The notes: generated from the sequence alone by a model not told the origin. Positions 34,306-44,192 are shown, numbered from the stretch's first letter. The stretch: DNA of 64,000 nt from UBA5314 sp035560815 (GCA_035560815.1 DATMYR010000045.1:144990-208989); one strand, 5' to 3'. A program made the numbers and translations.

Positions 34306-34333
34306 AAAGCCCACCGATAAAAAGGTGGGCTTT
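34306..34333 (+). terminator. Intrinsic terminator upstream of the two-component operon
   Basis: AAAGCCCACC (34306-34315) pairs perfectly with GGTGGGCTTT (34324-34333) around GATAAAAA. The T-run is short (CTTTCACT). Confidence 0.7.
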
Positions 34334-34383
34334 CACTCCTCATGTTAATCTGGATTAATTTTCTCATTCCCATTTTGGCTTAA

Positions 34384-34407
34384 GAGACTTAGAATTACCT
34401 TAAAATA
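34384..34407 (+). promoter_or_regulatory. Direct-repeat operator upstream of the response regulator gene
   Basis: GAGACTTAGAATT, two variable bases (AC), then CTTAAAATA. The two half sites CTTAGAAT and CTTAAAAT are 11 bases apart centre to centre, one helical turn, as expected for OmpR-family dimers. The same element with CG in the middle lies at 43058-43081 beside the RND genes. It is about 60 bases before the regulator start. Confidence 0.65.
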
Positions 34408-34468
34408 GCTAATCCTCCAAGGCTTTTCTAATATATACCGGCTAACATGATAGGGAGAGGTGATTTCA

Positions 34469-35155
34469 GTGCGCTTACTGCTGGTGGAAGACGAGCCCCG
34501 TTTATCGGAAGCTCTGGCCTATATACTCAGAAAAAACAAATACTCGGTGGATCTTGCCGGTGATGGAATCCAAGGTCAGGAGTTGGCCGAGACCGATATA
34601 TATGACTTGATCATTTTGGACCGTATGCTGCCCGCCAAGGAAGGTGTCGCAGTGCTCAAAGATCTGCGCGCCAAGGGTATCAAGACTCCGGTCCTTCTCC
34701 TTACCGCCCGGGACGCTGTTGAAGATCGGGTTGAGGGATTAAACGCAGGTGCCGATGATTATCTAATCAAGCCCTTTGCCACCGAGGAGTTGCTGGCTCG
34801 TTTGAGCGCCCTGAGCCGTCGTTCCCCTACCCCGGTGTTGTCTGACAAGCTGCAGGCCGGCGGCCTTGAGCTCGATCCCCTGCGCTGCCAGGCTACATGC
34901 GGATATGAAACCATCAAGTTTACCCTGAAAGAATCTCAGCTCCTGGAGTACCTGATCCGCAACCGGGGCCAGGTTATTACCCGGGAGCAAATCCTCAGCC
35001 GGGTTTGGGGATTGGACACGGATGTCGAAATCAACATCGTGGAAATTTACATTCATTACCTGCGCAAAAAGATCGGTGTTGAGCACTGCGGTCTGCAGAT
35101 TGAAACTGTGCGCGGCATCGGCTATTCATTAAAGGAAAATGATTATGTTTCGTAA
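34469..35155 (+). CDS. OmpR/PhoB-family response regulator
   Basis: The protein is 228 aa from a GTG at 34469, nine bases after GGGAGAGG. The receiver has LLLVEDEPRL, phosphoacceptor D51 in LIILDRMLP, LLLTARD and YLIKPFATEEL. The winged helix follows with LKESQLLEYLIRNRGQVITREQILSRVWG and YIHYLRKKIG...IETVRGIGYSL. The kinase gene overlaps its end by 11 bases. The operator upstream and its twin at the RND/lipoprotein region suggest autoregulation plus control of the efflux system. Confidence 0.92.
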   Translation: MRLLLVEDEPRLSEALAYILRKNKYSVDLAGDGIQGQELAETDIYDLIILDRMLPAKEGVAVLKDLRAKGIKTPVLLLTARDAVEDRVEGLNAGADDYLIKPFATEELLARLSALSRRSPTPVLSDKLQAGGLELDPLRCQATCGYETIKFTLKESQLLEYLIRNRGQVITREQILSRVWGLDTDVEINIVEIYIHYLRKKIGVEHCGLQIETVRGIGYSLKENDYVS

Positions 35156-36365
35156 ACTGAAATTCAAACTGGCTCTGATTAATATGGCCGTAGTAGGCTT
35201 GATTTTTCTATTTTTTATTGGAGTCGTCTATTTTCTTACGCTCCGGGGGGTGGACCAACAATCTATTCAAATGATGGAGACGATGGCCAATCAGGTTAAC
35301 GCCGGCCAGCCCCAGCAGGTAAATGAGCTGCGCAGACATCGTCCGAATTTTTTCTTCGTGATAACCAATCCCGACGGTGAGATTCTCGGCAATTCCCCCA
35401 ATCCCCCTCTGGTTATGGAAACGCTGAAAACCTTAATTCGGGAATCGTTGCATTCAACCCTCTCCAACGGCTTTATCGTTATTGAGAATGAATCTTTCCG
35501 CTTCCAAAAAGCTCATGCCCAACCCAACGGAAATACTGTACTGGTCTTTGCCAGCAATGAAGCAAGCGAGGAGGTACTCCACCATCTACTGGGCGCCTTA
35601 ACCCTGGCCGGAATCGTTGCCCTGGTCCTGGTATCCGCTGGCGGTCTTTTTATGGCCAACCGGGCCCTGGTCCCTGTCAGAAATTCCTGGCAGCGGCAGA
35701 AGGACTTCGTAGCTGATGCCTCCCATGAAATGCGCACCCCGCTGGCAGTGATCCAAACCAACCTGGATCTGGTTATGGGGAATCAAGACAAGACAGTAGA
35801 GAGCCAGGCAGATTGGCTCAATAACATTGATGCCGAAACCCGGCGCATGACCAACCTGGTAAACGATCTGCTCTTTCTGGCCCGGGTCGATTCAGATCAG
35901 GAAACAATATACATGGAAGTCTTCCCATTACATGCCGCCATTCAGGAAGCGATTCGCCCCCTGGAACCGCTGGCCGCCAGCAACAGGATTAACCTGCAAT
36001 TAAATATCAGCCCCGAGATAGCATTCTATGGAGACGAAACCCGCATTAAACAGCTGGTCGTTATTCTTATTGACAATGCCATTAAATATACCCCAGCCGA
36101 CGGGATAGTAACGATGGAACTCAAGGAATTGGAACGCCAGGTGGAGATCAGTGTCTCCGATACCGGGGAAGGCATCGACCAGGAAAATCTTGATAAGATA
36201 TTTGAACGCTTTTACCGCGGGGACAAGGCGCGCAGCCGGCAGGGCGGGGGAACCGGACTGGGTCTTTCCATCGCCCAGTGGATCGTGACCAAACACCGGG
36301 GAACTATAAAAGCAACCAGCACTCCTGGAGAAGGCAGTACCTTCCGTATTCTTTTGCCTCGCTAG
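35145..36365 (+). CDS. Sensor histidine kinase
   Basis: The protein is 406 aa from the ATG at 35145, seven bases after AAAGGAAA. Membrane helices lie at about 10-32 and 150-170 around a sensor region of about 115 residues. The phosphoacceptor is H194 in DASHEMRTPLAV. The ATPase domain shows DNAIKY, SDTGEGIDQENL, FERFYRGDKARSRQGGGTGLGLSIAQWI. The arrangement, size and partner resemble BaeS/CiaH-type kinases that sense envelope stress. It is translationally coupled to the regulator gene. Confidence 0.92.
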   Translation: MFRKLKFKLALINMAVVGLIFLFFIGVVYFLTLRGVDQQSIQMMETMANQVNAGQPQQVNELRRHRPNFFFVITNPDGEILGNSPNPPLVMETLKTLIRESLHSTLSNGFIVIENESFRFQKAHAQPNGNTVLVFASNEASEEVLHHLLGALTLAGIVALVLVSAGGLFMANRALVPVRNSWQRQKDFVADASHEMRTPLAVIQTNLDLVMGNQDKTVESQADWLNNIDAETRRMTNLVNDLLFLARVDSDQETIYMEVFPLHAAIQEAIRPLEPLAASNRINLQLNISPEIAFYGDETRIKQLVVILIDNAIKYTPADGIVTMELKELERQVEISVSDTGEGIDQENLDKIFERFYRGDKARSRQGGGTGLGLSIAQWIVTKHRGTIKATSTPGEGSTFRILLPR

Positions 36366-36522
36366 TATATAAGGCAGGTCACTCTCTTTGCCCGGCCTTG
36401 GGCAGAACGGGTTTCAGCATGCTCCCATGGTCGGCAAGGTTATCATGCGGGATTTTGCCAACTCCAATGGAATCCGGGGGCGGACACCCGGTAAAGCATA
36501 GTGTCTTTTGGGGAGAAATCAC

Positions 36523-37281
36523 ATGGTTAATGATGAAATATATGCAAAATTTGCCCGCTACTATGATACTTATGTCGAAGGTTTTCAAGCCGACATAGGG
36601 ATGTATATGCATTTCCTCCGTCCAGGCCTGAGGGTTCTCGAAATCGGTTGTGGAACGGGGCGCATCCTCAGCCATCTAGTAAATTCCGGGGTGCAGGTGC
36701 TGGGGGTTGATATCTCCCCAGAGATGCTTGCTCTGGCCCAACAGAAGCTTTCTCACTATACATCTACTGGAATCCTGCGCCTGGCCCGGCACAATCTAGC
36801 CATATCACCCCTGGACGAGGATTTTGACCGGGTTTACGTTGCCTTTTATACATTCAATTATCTTCTCGTTGAAAGAGAAGCACAATCTTTGTTGAGAAAT
36901 GTTTTTTCTTCCATGAAGCCGGGCGCTCTGCTAATCATGGACCTTTTTTATCCCCTGGCCTATAAAAACCCTGACAGTGAGGGACAGTGGGAGGAAAAAT
37001 TCCTGAACCTGGCCGGACGGGAAATCAAATTATTGGACAAGAGAATCGTAAAAGATGATATAGAAAAACGGATTCAGATATTCCTCGAGGATGACAGTCG
37101 AGATGAGATCATCACCTATAGAAGATTCTATGATAAGAAGGCTGTCGTTGATATGCTTCAGAATGCTGGTTTTTCAGGAATCATGACCACAGTAGATTAT
37201 GATCTTACCCATTTTCACTGTGTCGAACCTGGTGAACTTACGAGTAGCAGTTTCGTGATGATAGCCGAAAAGAGTTTATGA
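36523..37281 (+). CDS. Class I SAM-dependent methyltransferase
   Basis: The protein is 252 aa from the ATG at 36523, after GGGGAG. The SAM-binding motif is VLEIGCGTGRIL near residue 40, followed by VLGVDISPEML and a KPGALLIMDLFYPLAY segment. The N-terminus YAKFARYYDTYVEGF is common in small-molecule methyltransferases of this class. The acceptor is unknown. The 3' end overlaps the convergent zinc-ribbon gene by 6 bases. Confidence 0.85.
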   Translation: MVNDEIYAKFARYYDTYVEGFQADIGMYMHFLRPGLRVLEIGCGTGRILSHLVNSGVQVLGVDISPEMLALAQQKLSHYTSTGILRLARHNLAISPLDEDFDRVYVAFYTFNYLLVEREAQSLLRNVFSSMKPGALLIMDLFYPLAYKNPDSEGQWEEKFLNLAGREIKLLDKRIVKDDIEKRIQIFLEDDSRDEIITYRRFYDKKAVVDMLQNAGFSGIMTTVDYDLTHFHCVEPGELTSSSFVMIAEKSL

Positions 37282-38430
37282 GGTCACCAGGGAAGCAGCG
37301 GGAAGTTCTGCCAGAGCGGGATTGACTCGCAACGCCTCTTCTCGCAGCTCTTCAGGATTCTCAATGCTGTAGATTGTATGAAGTTTCTGGGCATATGCCG
37401 TATAATCTTGTTTGTTGATGAGAGGACGGTGCCATATTTCGCTTTTATTGATTGGCGCATCCGATAGGAGGACTTGCAGTTCCTGCCTTTGACGGGCTGG
37501 TTTTCGGGAACGGAAAAGCGTTTCGATGATTTCCACATGGTATCGGGCCTCGGGATGGGCTTTCATCGCACTATAAGTCTTTAAGAGGCTCAGGGCATAG
37601 ATCCGGTCAACTTCCTCGACGAGAGCAGCAAAATCATCCTTTTGCTCCCCGGCCAGATCAGTTACAGCCAGGATTTCCATCATCTGGTAAAGGCCGCCCT
37701 GGATGTGGAAATACGCATCAATGTCCTCATCTCCACCGCCCTCCATTTCTAAAAGGAAAGCTTGCAGTTTGCCTTTCCAATGCCATAACAGCCCATCCCG
37801 TCCTCTGGCCAGCATACTATCCAGAGAATTGTCGATCACAACAGGATCTATCGGAATCTTGTACTGTCCACATTCCGGGCAGGCAAAGACTCCCCGGGGA
37901 TGTTGAGCCTGGCATGATGAGCAGGTATCAGCCTCCGAAACCTGTGTCTGCCCACTTTCGAGGTTCAGCTGAGCTCCGCAGTTCAAGCAGCGTGCCGCCC
38001 CTTCTTCCTGGTTAGAAGCAAAATTCTTACCGCAGTGTGGACATTGGAACTTTATCAGCTCGGTTTTATGATTCATGATATACAGTGGCAAGAGGCACTG
38101 AGAACATGCGAGGAATTGAACCTTCTTCCAAACCGTGTGCCTGGTTCCGCAGTCCGGACAAGTCAGCTTCCTTTTCCGGGCCAGGAGTCGAGTAGGATAA
38201 TATAGCAGCCGGAATCCACCCGTCAACAGCATAATAATTCCCGGCATCCATAGTATTAACCAATATAAGGGCCGATCCTGATTCCCGCTTCTCGAGAAGC
38301 CAGTCAGGTAGAGATATCCTGCCCCGCCTGCAAAGAGCAGCAGCGCATAGAGTATAGCTTTCCCCAGATCCCGGAGTGTTTTTTTTTGCTCTTTCTGCTG
38401 CTTGAGCAGCATTTTTGAGAGTTCGGTCAT
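37276..38430 (-). CDS. Membrane protein with three zinc ribbons, unknown
   Basis: The protein is 384 aa. A lysine-rich N-terminus precedes two membrane helices at about 25-45 and 58-75. Then come three CxxC-pair zinc ribbons: CPDCGTRH with CSQC, CPHCGKN with CLNCG, and CSSCQ with CPECG (about 90-190). The remaining 190 residues are helical with no domain I recognise. The layout suggests a membrane-tethered cytosolic protein. I cannot assign a function. Confidence 0.65.
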   Translation of the reverse strand: MTELSKMLLKQQKEQKKTLRDLGKAILYALLLFAGGAGYLYLTGFSRSGNQDRPLYWLILWMPGIIMLLTGGFRLLYYPTRLLARKRKLTCPDCGTRHTVWKKVQFLACSQCLLPLYIMNHKTELIKFQCPHCGKNFASNQEEGAARCLNCGAQLNLESGQTQVSEADTCSSCQAQHPRGVFACPECGQYKIPIDPVVIDNSLDSMLARGRDGLLWHWKGKLQAFLLEMEGGGDEDIDAYFHIQGGLYQMMEILAVTDLAGEQKDDFAALVEEVDRIYALSLLKTYSAMKAHPEARYHVEIIETLFRSRKPARQRQELQVLLSDAPINKSEIWHRPLINKQDYTAYAQKLHTIYSIENPEELREEALRVNPALAELPAASLVTS

Positions 38431-38556
38431 CGACTATCGCTCCCCCTTAAATGCATCTGGTGAAGGCCACTTTCCTACAGCCCATTGTAGCATTGATATT
38501 CCCCGCCTGCCCTGGGAAGACCTGCATTCTGATTTAGAGTTTGCGAATTTACTTTT

Positions 38557-41500
38557 CTAAAGAGAAGTCTCACTGGGTTCAAGTACTTGATTTCGGCCCG
38601 TGCGCTGTTTCTGCCGTCTCACTTTCCAGTCATCGATTAGCGTGTAGACGATGGGAATAATGAACAGGGTAAACAGGGTGGAAGTTAAGAGCCCTCCAAT
38701 GAGCACCCAGGCCATGCCGCTGCGCATTTCGGCACCCTCGGTAAGGGCCAGGGCGGTGGGCAGCATACCCACGACCATGGTGATGGTGGTCATCAGAATC
38801 GGTCTGAGACGGGTAATCCCGGCCTCAACCAGAGCTTCTCGCAGGGTCCTGCCTCGGTCCATCAAGGTATGGGTATAATCGATCAACAAGGTTCCGTTTT
38901 TAGCCACCAGCCCATCCAGCATTATAATCCCGATCATGCTGAATATATTGAGGTTATTTCGGAAAATAGCCAGAGTAATCAATGCCCCCACAATACCAAA
39001 AGGCAGCGACAGCATTCGGATTAACGGCGTTGAGAAGGATTCGTAGAGCATAATCAAGATCATATAGACCAGGAGTATGGACAAAGCCAGAGCCGAGAGC
39101 AGAGGCCCAGTTGTGTCCGCCATATTTTGATCCTGACCACCATAAGTAACGGAAAACCCGGATGGCAAAGAAAGTTGGGAGATCTTCCCCTTCACCTCGT
39201 TCATAAACTCTCCCAGAGGACGGTTGCGAACACTTCCGGAAACGGTGATGGCCCGCTGGCGGTCCACCCGCCGAATATCCTTGGGGCCGCTGCCATAATT
39301 AATGCTGGCTACCTGCCCCAGAGGAGCTGATCCGTTGGTGCCGGTTACCAGTATATTCTTCAGATTGTTGATATCTTGCTGGTCGGCACCGTCCAATTTG
39401 ACGTTTATATCCGTCTCCTTGTCTCCCTGGCGATAAACGCCGGCTGTTGCTCCATTAATAGCGGTCCGCACCGTACGGGTAATGTCATTCAAGGACAGCC
39501 CGTAGTAAGCAGTACGCGCCCGGTCGGGCTGTACTTCGATTTCCGGCTGCCCCAGTCGCCAGTTGCTATCCACATCAGCGGCTCCTGTTGTTTGAGCCAC
39601 AATATTCTTAATTTTTTCACTGATTTGGGTCAATTGATCTTGGTCCTTACCTTTTACTATGATTTGCACCGTGGAGCTGCCTCCCCCTCCACCACCAGGA
39701 ACCATGGAATCTGATTCGGAGACTGTGATTTTCCCTCCTGTAAAGCCTTTGCTCCACTTGCGAATACTATCCCCTATATCCCAGATAGTCCTCTTGCGCT
39801 CGGTTTTGGGATAGAGCTTTAGGGACATACGCCCACTATTTGCACCTGATGAGGAACCGCGCCCCCCGGATCCCAGAGAAGTCTGGTAATATTGGACCTC
39901 AGGAATTTGCTTTACATAGTTCTCAATTTGTTTTAATCCATCATCGGTTTTCGCTAAAGGGGTGCCCTGCGGCATTTCCAGTGAAATCGAAATAGCGCCC
40001 TGATCGGATTTAGGCATAAATTCGGTGCTCACCAACCCCAGTGGCACAACGGTCAGACTGAGAAAAAAGGCCAGGACGGAAAAGGCTAATACTCTTTTAC
40101 GATGGTTCATGGTCCAGGCCAGCAACGTAACATAGCCGCTTTTGAGGTTGGATCCCCAGGGTATAATCCGGCGCCAAATAAAATCAAGCTTGGATCGCCG
40201 ATTCTCGTCCTTATTATCGCTTTCATCCTTAGGCTTATATAATAATGACGCCAGCATGGGGGTCATTGTGAAGGACACAAATAAGGAAAACAGGGTGGCA
40301 AATACTATGGTGAGGCCGAATTGCCTGAAGAACTGGCCTACCATCCCGCTCATAAAGGCAATAGGAACAAAAACCACCACATCTGACAGGGTGATGGCGA
40401 TGGCGGCCATACCGATCTCGCTGCGGCCCTCCAGGGCTGCTACAGCCGGGAGTTTCCCCATCGCCCAGTGGCGGTCGATATTCTCCAACACCACGATAGA
40501 ATCGTCCACAAGTATACCGATACAGAGTGCCAGTCCCATCAGGGACATCATGTTGAATGTGAAACCAGCAAAACTGATCATCATTAAGGTAGCCAGCAAA
40601 GAGGTGGGGATGGCCATCATTACAATGACGGTAGGACGCCATTTGCGCAGAAACAGGAAGAGAATGATCCCGGTACAAATAATCCCTTCAATAATGGTGC
40701 CAATTGTGCCATTGAGGGTCTTTTGTACAAAATCGGCAGAATCGTTGGATATAACGATCTTGCAATCCGAGGGAAGATCCTTTTCGATAGCCGCCAACTC
40801 TTTCTTGACCCCGTTGGCCGTCGCTACTACGCTGGCATCACTCTGTTTGCTTATTTGAATGCCTATCGCATCCTGGCTATTTAAACGGCTGTATTGACGA
40901 ACTTCAGCAAACCCATCAACCACAGTGGCGATTTCTTTTAAAGGTACCGCATAACCGGAAGAGGTAGGTATCTGAATATTGCTGATTTCCTGAACACTGC
41001 GATATTCGCCCAGAACCCGCACATTATATTCTGCTTCCGGACGGTCCAACCGCCCACTGGGGTCATTGAGGTTTTCCGATGAAAGCCGGGTGATGACCTG
41101 ATTGATGGATAATCCGAAACCTTCCATTTTGCTTTTATTGAGATTTATCTCGATCTCCCGCTGTTTCCCGCCATTGATGGATACTTGAGCTACACCGGCC
41201 ACCCTTTGGAGGCGATCGACGACCGTATCATTGGCTATATCATAAAGTTCGTTTAGGGGCCGGTTGCCGCTCAGGGCCATGGTTAAGACCGGAGCGTCAT
41301 TCATATCCATCTTCATAACGACCGGATCCCCAGCCCCATCCGGAAGCCTGCCTCGAACCGCATCAACCTTTTTTTGCACATCCATAAGCGCTTGATTGGC
41401 ATTGGCCGACAGGTCGAATTCCAGGTTGACGCTGCCTGAGCCGGTGGAAGCGGTAGAGGTAGTTTGTTTCAACCCACTGAGCGATGAAAGGGCGTCTTCA

Positions 41501-41709
41501 ATAGGCTTGATGATCTGCCCTTCAATTTCTTCCGCACCGGCCCCCGGATAACTGACGCGAACCGAAACTACAGGTATATTAACAGCAGGGAACAATTCCA
41601 CCCCGATTTGTCCATATGTATAAAGCCCCAGAACCACAAAAACCAGGATAATTGTGGTCATCATCTTAGGGCGTTTTATTGCCAGTTCAGTTAGGTGCAA
41701 GCCCTTCAC
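38557..41709 (-). CDS. RND-family efflux permease (HAE1/AcrB-like)
   Basis: The protein is 1050 aa, full RND length. It has helix 1 with FPAVNIPVVSVRVSYPGAGAEEIE after it, duplicated porter domains, and helix 4 with GLALCIGILVDDSIVVLENIDRH, whose paired aspartates carry the proton relay. The second half repeats the pattern with LPFGIVGALITLAIF and GLVAKNGTLLIDYTH. A glycine/serine-rich segment lies near 640-680. It exports drugs, lipids or other hydrophobic compounds by proton antiport. The adaptor gene is 36 bases upstream; no outer-membrane channel gene is present, consistent with a Gram-positive type envelope. Confidence 0.92.
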   Translation of the reverse strand: MKGLHLTELAIKRPKMMTTIILVFVVLGLYTYGQIGVELFPAVNIPVVSVRVSYPGAGAEEIEGQIIKPIEDALSSLSGLKQTTSTASTGSGSVNLEFDLSANANQALMDVQKKVDAVRGRLPDGAGDPVVMKMDMNDAPVLTMALSGNRPLNELYDIANDTVVDRLQRVAGVAQVSINGGKQREIEINLNKSKMEGFGLSINQVITRLSSENLNDPSGRLDRPEAEYNVRVLGEYRSVQEISNIQIPTSSGYAVPLKEIATVVDGFAEVRQYSRLNSQDAIGIQISKQSDASVVATANGVKKELAAIEKDLPSDCKIVISNDSADFVQKTLNGTIGTIIEGIICTGIILFLFLRKWRPTVIVMMAIPTSLLATLMMISFAGFTFNMMSLMGLALCIGILVDDSIVVLENIDRHWAMGKLPAVAALEGRSEIGMAAIAITLSDVVVFVPIAFMSGMVGQFFRQFGLTIVFATLFSLFVSFTMTPMLASLLYKPKDESDNKDENRRSKLDFIWRRIIPWGSNLKSGYVTLLAWTMNHRKRVLAFSVLAFFLSLTVVPLGLVSTEFMPKSDQGAISISLEMPQGTPLAKTDDGLKQIENYVKQIPEVQYYQTSLGSGGRGSSSGANSGRMSLKLYPKTERKRTIWDIGDSIRKWSKGFTGGKITVSESDSMVPGGGGGGSSTVQIIVKGKDQDQLTQISEKIKNIVAQTTGAADVDSNWRLGQPEIEVQPDRARTAYYGLSLNDITRTVRTAINGATAGVYRQGDKETDINVKLDGADQQDINNLKNILVTGTNGSAPLGQVASINYGSGPKDIRRVDRQRAITVSGSVRNRPLGEFMNEVKGKISQLSLPSGFSVTYGGQDQNMADTTGPLLSALALSILLVYMILIMLYESFSTPLIRMLSLPFGIVGALITLAIFRNNLNIFSMIGIIMLDGLVAKNGTLLIDYTHTLMDRGRTLREALVEAGITRLRPILMTTITMVVGMLPTALALTEGAEMRSGMAWVLIGGLLTSTLFTLFIIPIVYTLIDDWKVRRQKQRTGRNQVLEPSETSL

Positions 41710-41745
41710 TCCTTTTTTGATGCTGCCATCAGGATATACCGTCTA

Positions 41746-42834
41746 TTAACGGAGTTTTACTTTGGCCCCGTCTTTTAACGATGCATCACTTCCGTTGACC
41801 ACAACCTGGTCACCCTCGCTGAGACCGGAAGTAATCAGGGTGTTCTGCGCATCCGACGTCCCGGTTGTTACTTTGGTTTCCTTAACAGCGCCGTCTTTGA
41901 TTAGAAACACTCGCTGGCTGCCATTATAAGTAGTAACTGCGGTGCTGGGCACCAGCAGCCCATTGTCACCAACCCAGGTAAAAGAAACATCAGCAAACAT
42001 TCCCGGTTTCAGAATATGATCCGAATTATTAACCTGAATTTTAATAGGGAAAACTTTGGTAGTAGCGTTGGCAGCCAGGGCGATATTAGAAACGGTCCCG
42101 GTAAAAGGGGTCTCGGATACGGCACTCACCTTAACCTTGACCTCCTGTCCTTCCTTAACCCGGTTCACCTGATCTTCCAGGACACTGACAACCACAACCA
42201 CTTTATCAAGATTCATGACGGTGATTATGGGGGATGAACTGCCTGCCTCTTCCCCTACATCAATATTCCGAGCTGTCACCAACCCATCCAGGGGGGATTT
42301 AATAAAAGAATCATTGTATTTTGCCTGACTCTGCGCTGCTGTAGCCTGAGCCGATTTGAGAGCCACCTGGGCCTTATCTAAAACTCCCTGATAGAGATTG
42401 TCAAAGTCCGCCTGGCTTAAAGCACCGGCTTCAAGGAGTTGTTTTTCGCGTTCATATTGCTTCTGGGCCAGATCGTAGGCGATCCGGGCATTTTCGACAC
42501 CTGCCTGGGCGTAATTCAGTGCGGCGGCCAGGTCATCAGCCTCCAGGCTTATGAGGGTTTGACCGGCAGATACCGGGCTGCCAACATCTACGGATATGCT
42601 GGCTACTTTTCCCGGACTTTTCGCGACAATGTCGGCTGAATTAAGGGCATCCAACTTGCCGCTTACGGTGTTGATCAGCGATAACGAGCCCTTTTTCACC
42701 TGGGCACCGTCTACGATCACCGCGTCTGCTTTTCCCGCACCAGCAGTGGATACCGCTTTTTTAGCGCAGCCAACACCTGCCAAAATCATAGCCAGCAAGA
42801 ACCCGACTAATAGTAGTCCTCCGTATTTTCGCAA
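41746..42834 (-). CDS. RND periplasmic adaptor (MFP/HlyD family) lipoprotein
   Basis: The protein is 362 aa from a TTG at 42834, ten bases after AGGAGG; an ATG at 42867 in the same frame lacks a site. The signal ends with a VGC lipobox at about residue 23. The biotinyl-lipoyl-like half motif VASISVDVGSPVSAGQTLISLEADDL, an alpha-helical hairpin with alanine/glutamine-rich coils (about 115-185), and the beta-barrel and membrane-proximal domains (PSTAVTTYNGSQRVFLIKDG) follow the family order. It links the RND permease to the outside. Confidence 0.9.
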   Translation of the reverse strand: MRKYGGLLLVGFLLAMILAGVGCAKKAVSTAGAGKADAVIVDGAQVKKGSLSLINTVSGKLDALNSADIVAKSPGKVASISVDVGSPVSAGQTLISLEADDLAAALNYAQAGVENARIAYDLAQKQYEREKQLLEAGALSQADFDNLYQGVLDKAQVALKSAQATAAQSQAKYNDSFIKSPLDGLVTARNIDVGEEAGSSSPIITVMNLDKVVVVVSVLEDQVNRVKEGQEVKVKVSAVSETPFTGTVSNIALAANATTKVFPIKIQVNNSDHILKPGMFADVSFTWVGDNGLLVPSTAVTTYNGSQRVFLIKDGAVKETKVTTGTSDAQNTLITSGLSEGDQVVVNGSDASLKDGAKVKLR

Positions 42835-43483
42835 GAAAATCCTACCTCCTATTCCCTCCATATTCAACGATAATTCCCTTACCGAAGGTCATTTCCTTAA
42901 TCTCAGATCAATCAATCCTATCTTTCTGCGGAGATATGCAAGACAATACGAAACATGAGACCGACAGTAATAAGCCTCCAGATAAACCAGCGATAAAGCG
43001 TGAAACAGGATTGGATCACCCAATAAGCTGACAGTCTAACTCTATATTTTAATATTCGAGACTTAGAATTCGCTTAAAATACGAGCTTCTCAGTTCATTC
43101 TTTCTTTAACAAGCCAACTGTATATAGAGTGTCAATGGCCATAAGCCCTTTGGAGAGGCGCTTGAAAACAAAGTCGCCTGCATATTAGTATAAGCCCTGT
43201 ATTCTGTAAGGTACAGATATATTAGAGATCATATTTGTTTTTATACAGGCCTATTTACTTACCATGCAAAACTGCTATCCAATTAAGGAAAAGCATAGAT
43301 ATGGAAAGACAAACCAGGCCATATTCTACCCGGTTCCGTAGAGGAAATGGATAGTCAGTTCGTACAAATAGTAATGGATGTAAATAGGCGGGCCGTGCTA
43401 ATATGGTTTTATATGTATTTACTGGCATCATTCTATCGGGAACGAAGAACATGGTTGCCAAACAAAAATGGGGAGGTTGTTGG
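42835..43483. other. Divergent intergenic region between RND adaptor and lipoprotein gene
   Basis: This 649-base stretch has no supported gene. It contains the direct-repeat operator at 43058-43081 and AT-rich sequence on either side that could hold promoters in both directions, for example TATATT near 43209. A CTGTATTCTGTAAGGTACAG imperfect hairpin lies at about 43197-43216. Confidence 0.45.
43058..43081 (+). promoter_or_regulatory. Second copy of the direct-repeat operator
   Basis: GAGACTTAGAATT, CG, then CTTAAAATA: 22 of 24 bases agree with 34384-34407 and both differences fall in the centre. It lies 223 bases before the RND adaptor start and about 400 bases before the lipoprotein start. 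It ties this locus to the two-component system at 34.5-36.4 kb. Confidence 0.65.
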
Positions 43484-44170
43484 ATGAAAAAATCATGGAT
43501 TCTCTTACTTGCCGGGCTGCTGTTGATTGCCTGGACCAGTGTGGCCGGTTGTTCCAAGAAAGAGACAACCAGTGCACCAGCCGGAAATGATAGCAAACCG
43601 GTGGTCACCGAAAAACAAAGCAGCAATGAAGGCAAACTAGCCCAAATCATGACCAATGTCAAGGCTATGAAGGGTGTTTCTTATGAGATGAAGAGCACGA
43701 TCACCAGCACTCAGGGCACAATGACTACCACTACCAAAGCCTGGGCGAGCGGAACCAAAGCCCGCATGGAAATGGAAGCCATGGGTACGAAGATGACCAC
43801 GATCATCACCGGCGCCGGTGACATATACATGTACAACGCAGCCAACAATACGGCGATGAAAATGCCCGCCTCTAAAGAACAAATCGCCAGTGCCTGGGCG
43901 CAAAAAGATGCTTCCAAATACAAAATCCTCGGGGAGGAAAAAATATCCGGTCAGAATTGCCTGGTCATCACCAGCACCGACATATCCGGTGACAACAAAA
44001 CCTGGATCAGTGAAGATATCGGCATGCCTCTAAAATCCGAAATGAAAACAACGGAAGGCAATGTAGTCAGTGAATTCAGCAATATCAAGCTCGGGCCACA
44101 GTCCGATGACCTTTTCACTCTCCCGGCTGGAGCACAGGTAGTAGATATGCCCAAAGTTCCGGGCCAATAA
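43484..44170 (+). CDS. LolA-like secreted lipoprotein
   Basis: The protein is 228 aa from the ATG at 43484, after GGGGAGG. The signal ends with the lipobox VAGC near residue 23. The mature part, after a linker rich in S, T, A and P, follows the LolA/LppX beta-sheet pattern of a lipid-binding half barrel: MKGVSYEMKSTITS, TKARMEMEAMGTKMTTIITGAGDIYMYNAANNTAMKMP, WISEDIGMPLKSEMKT, then FSNIKLGPQSDDLFTLPAGAQVVDMP. Such proteins carry lipids or sense the envelope. It shares its upstream region and candidate operator with the RND operon. Confidence 0.75.
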   Translation: MKKSWILLLAGLLLIAWTSVAGCSKKETTSAPAGNDSKPVVTEKQSSNEGKLAQIMTNVKAMKGVSYEMKSTITSTQGTMTTTTKAWASGTKARMEMEAMGTKMTTIITGAGDIYMYNAANNTAMKMPASKEQIASAWAQKDASKYKILGEEKISGQNCLVITSTDISGDNKTWISEDIGMPLKSEMKTTEGNVVSEFSNIKLGPQSDDLFTLPAGAQVVDMPKVPGQ

Positions 44171-44192
44171 TGTCCTGACCCTGACGTGAAAC

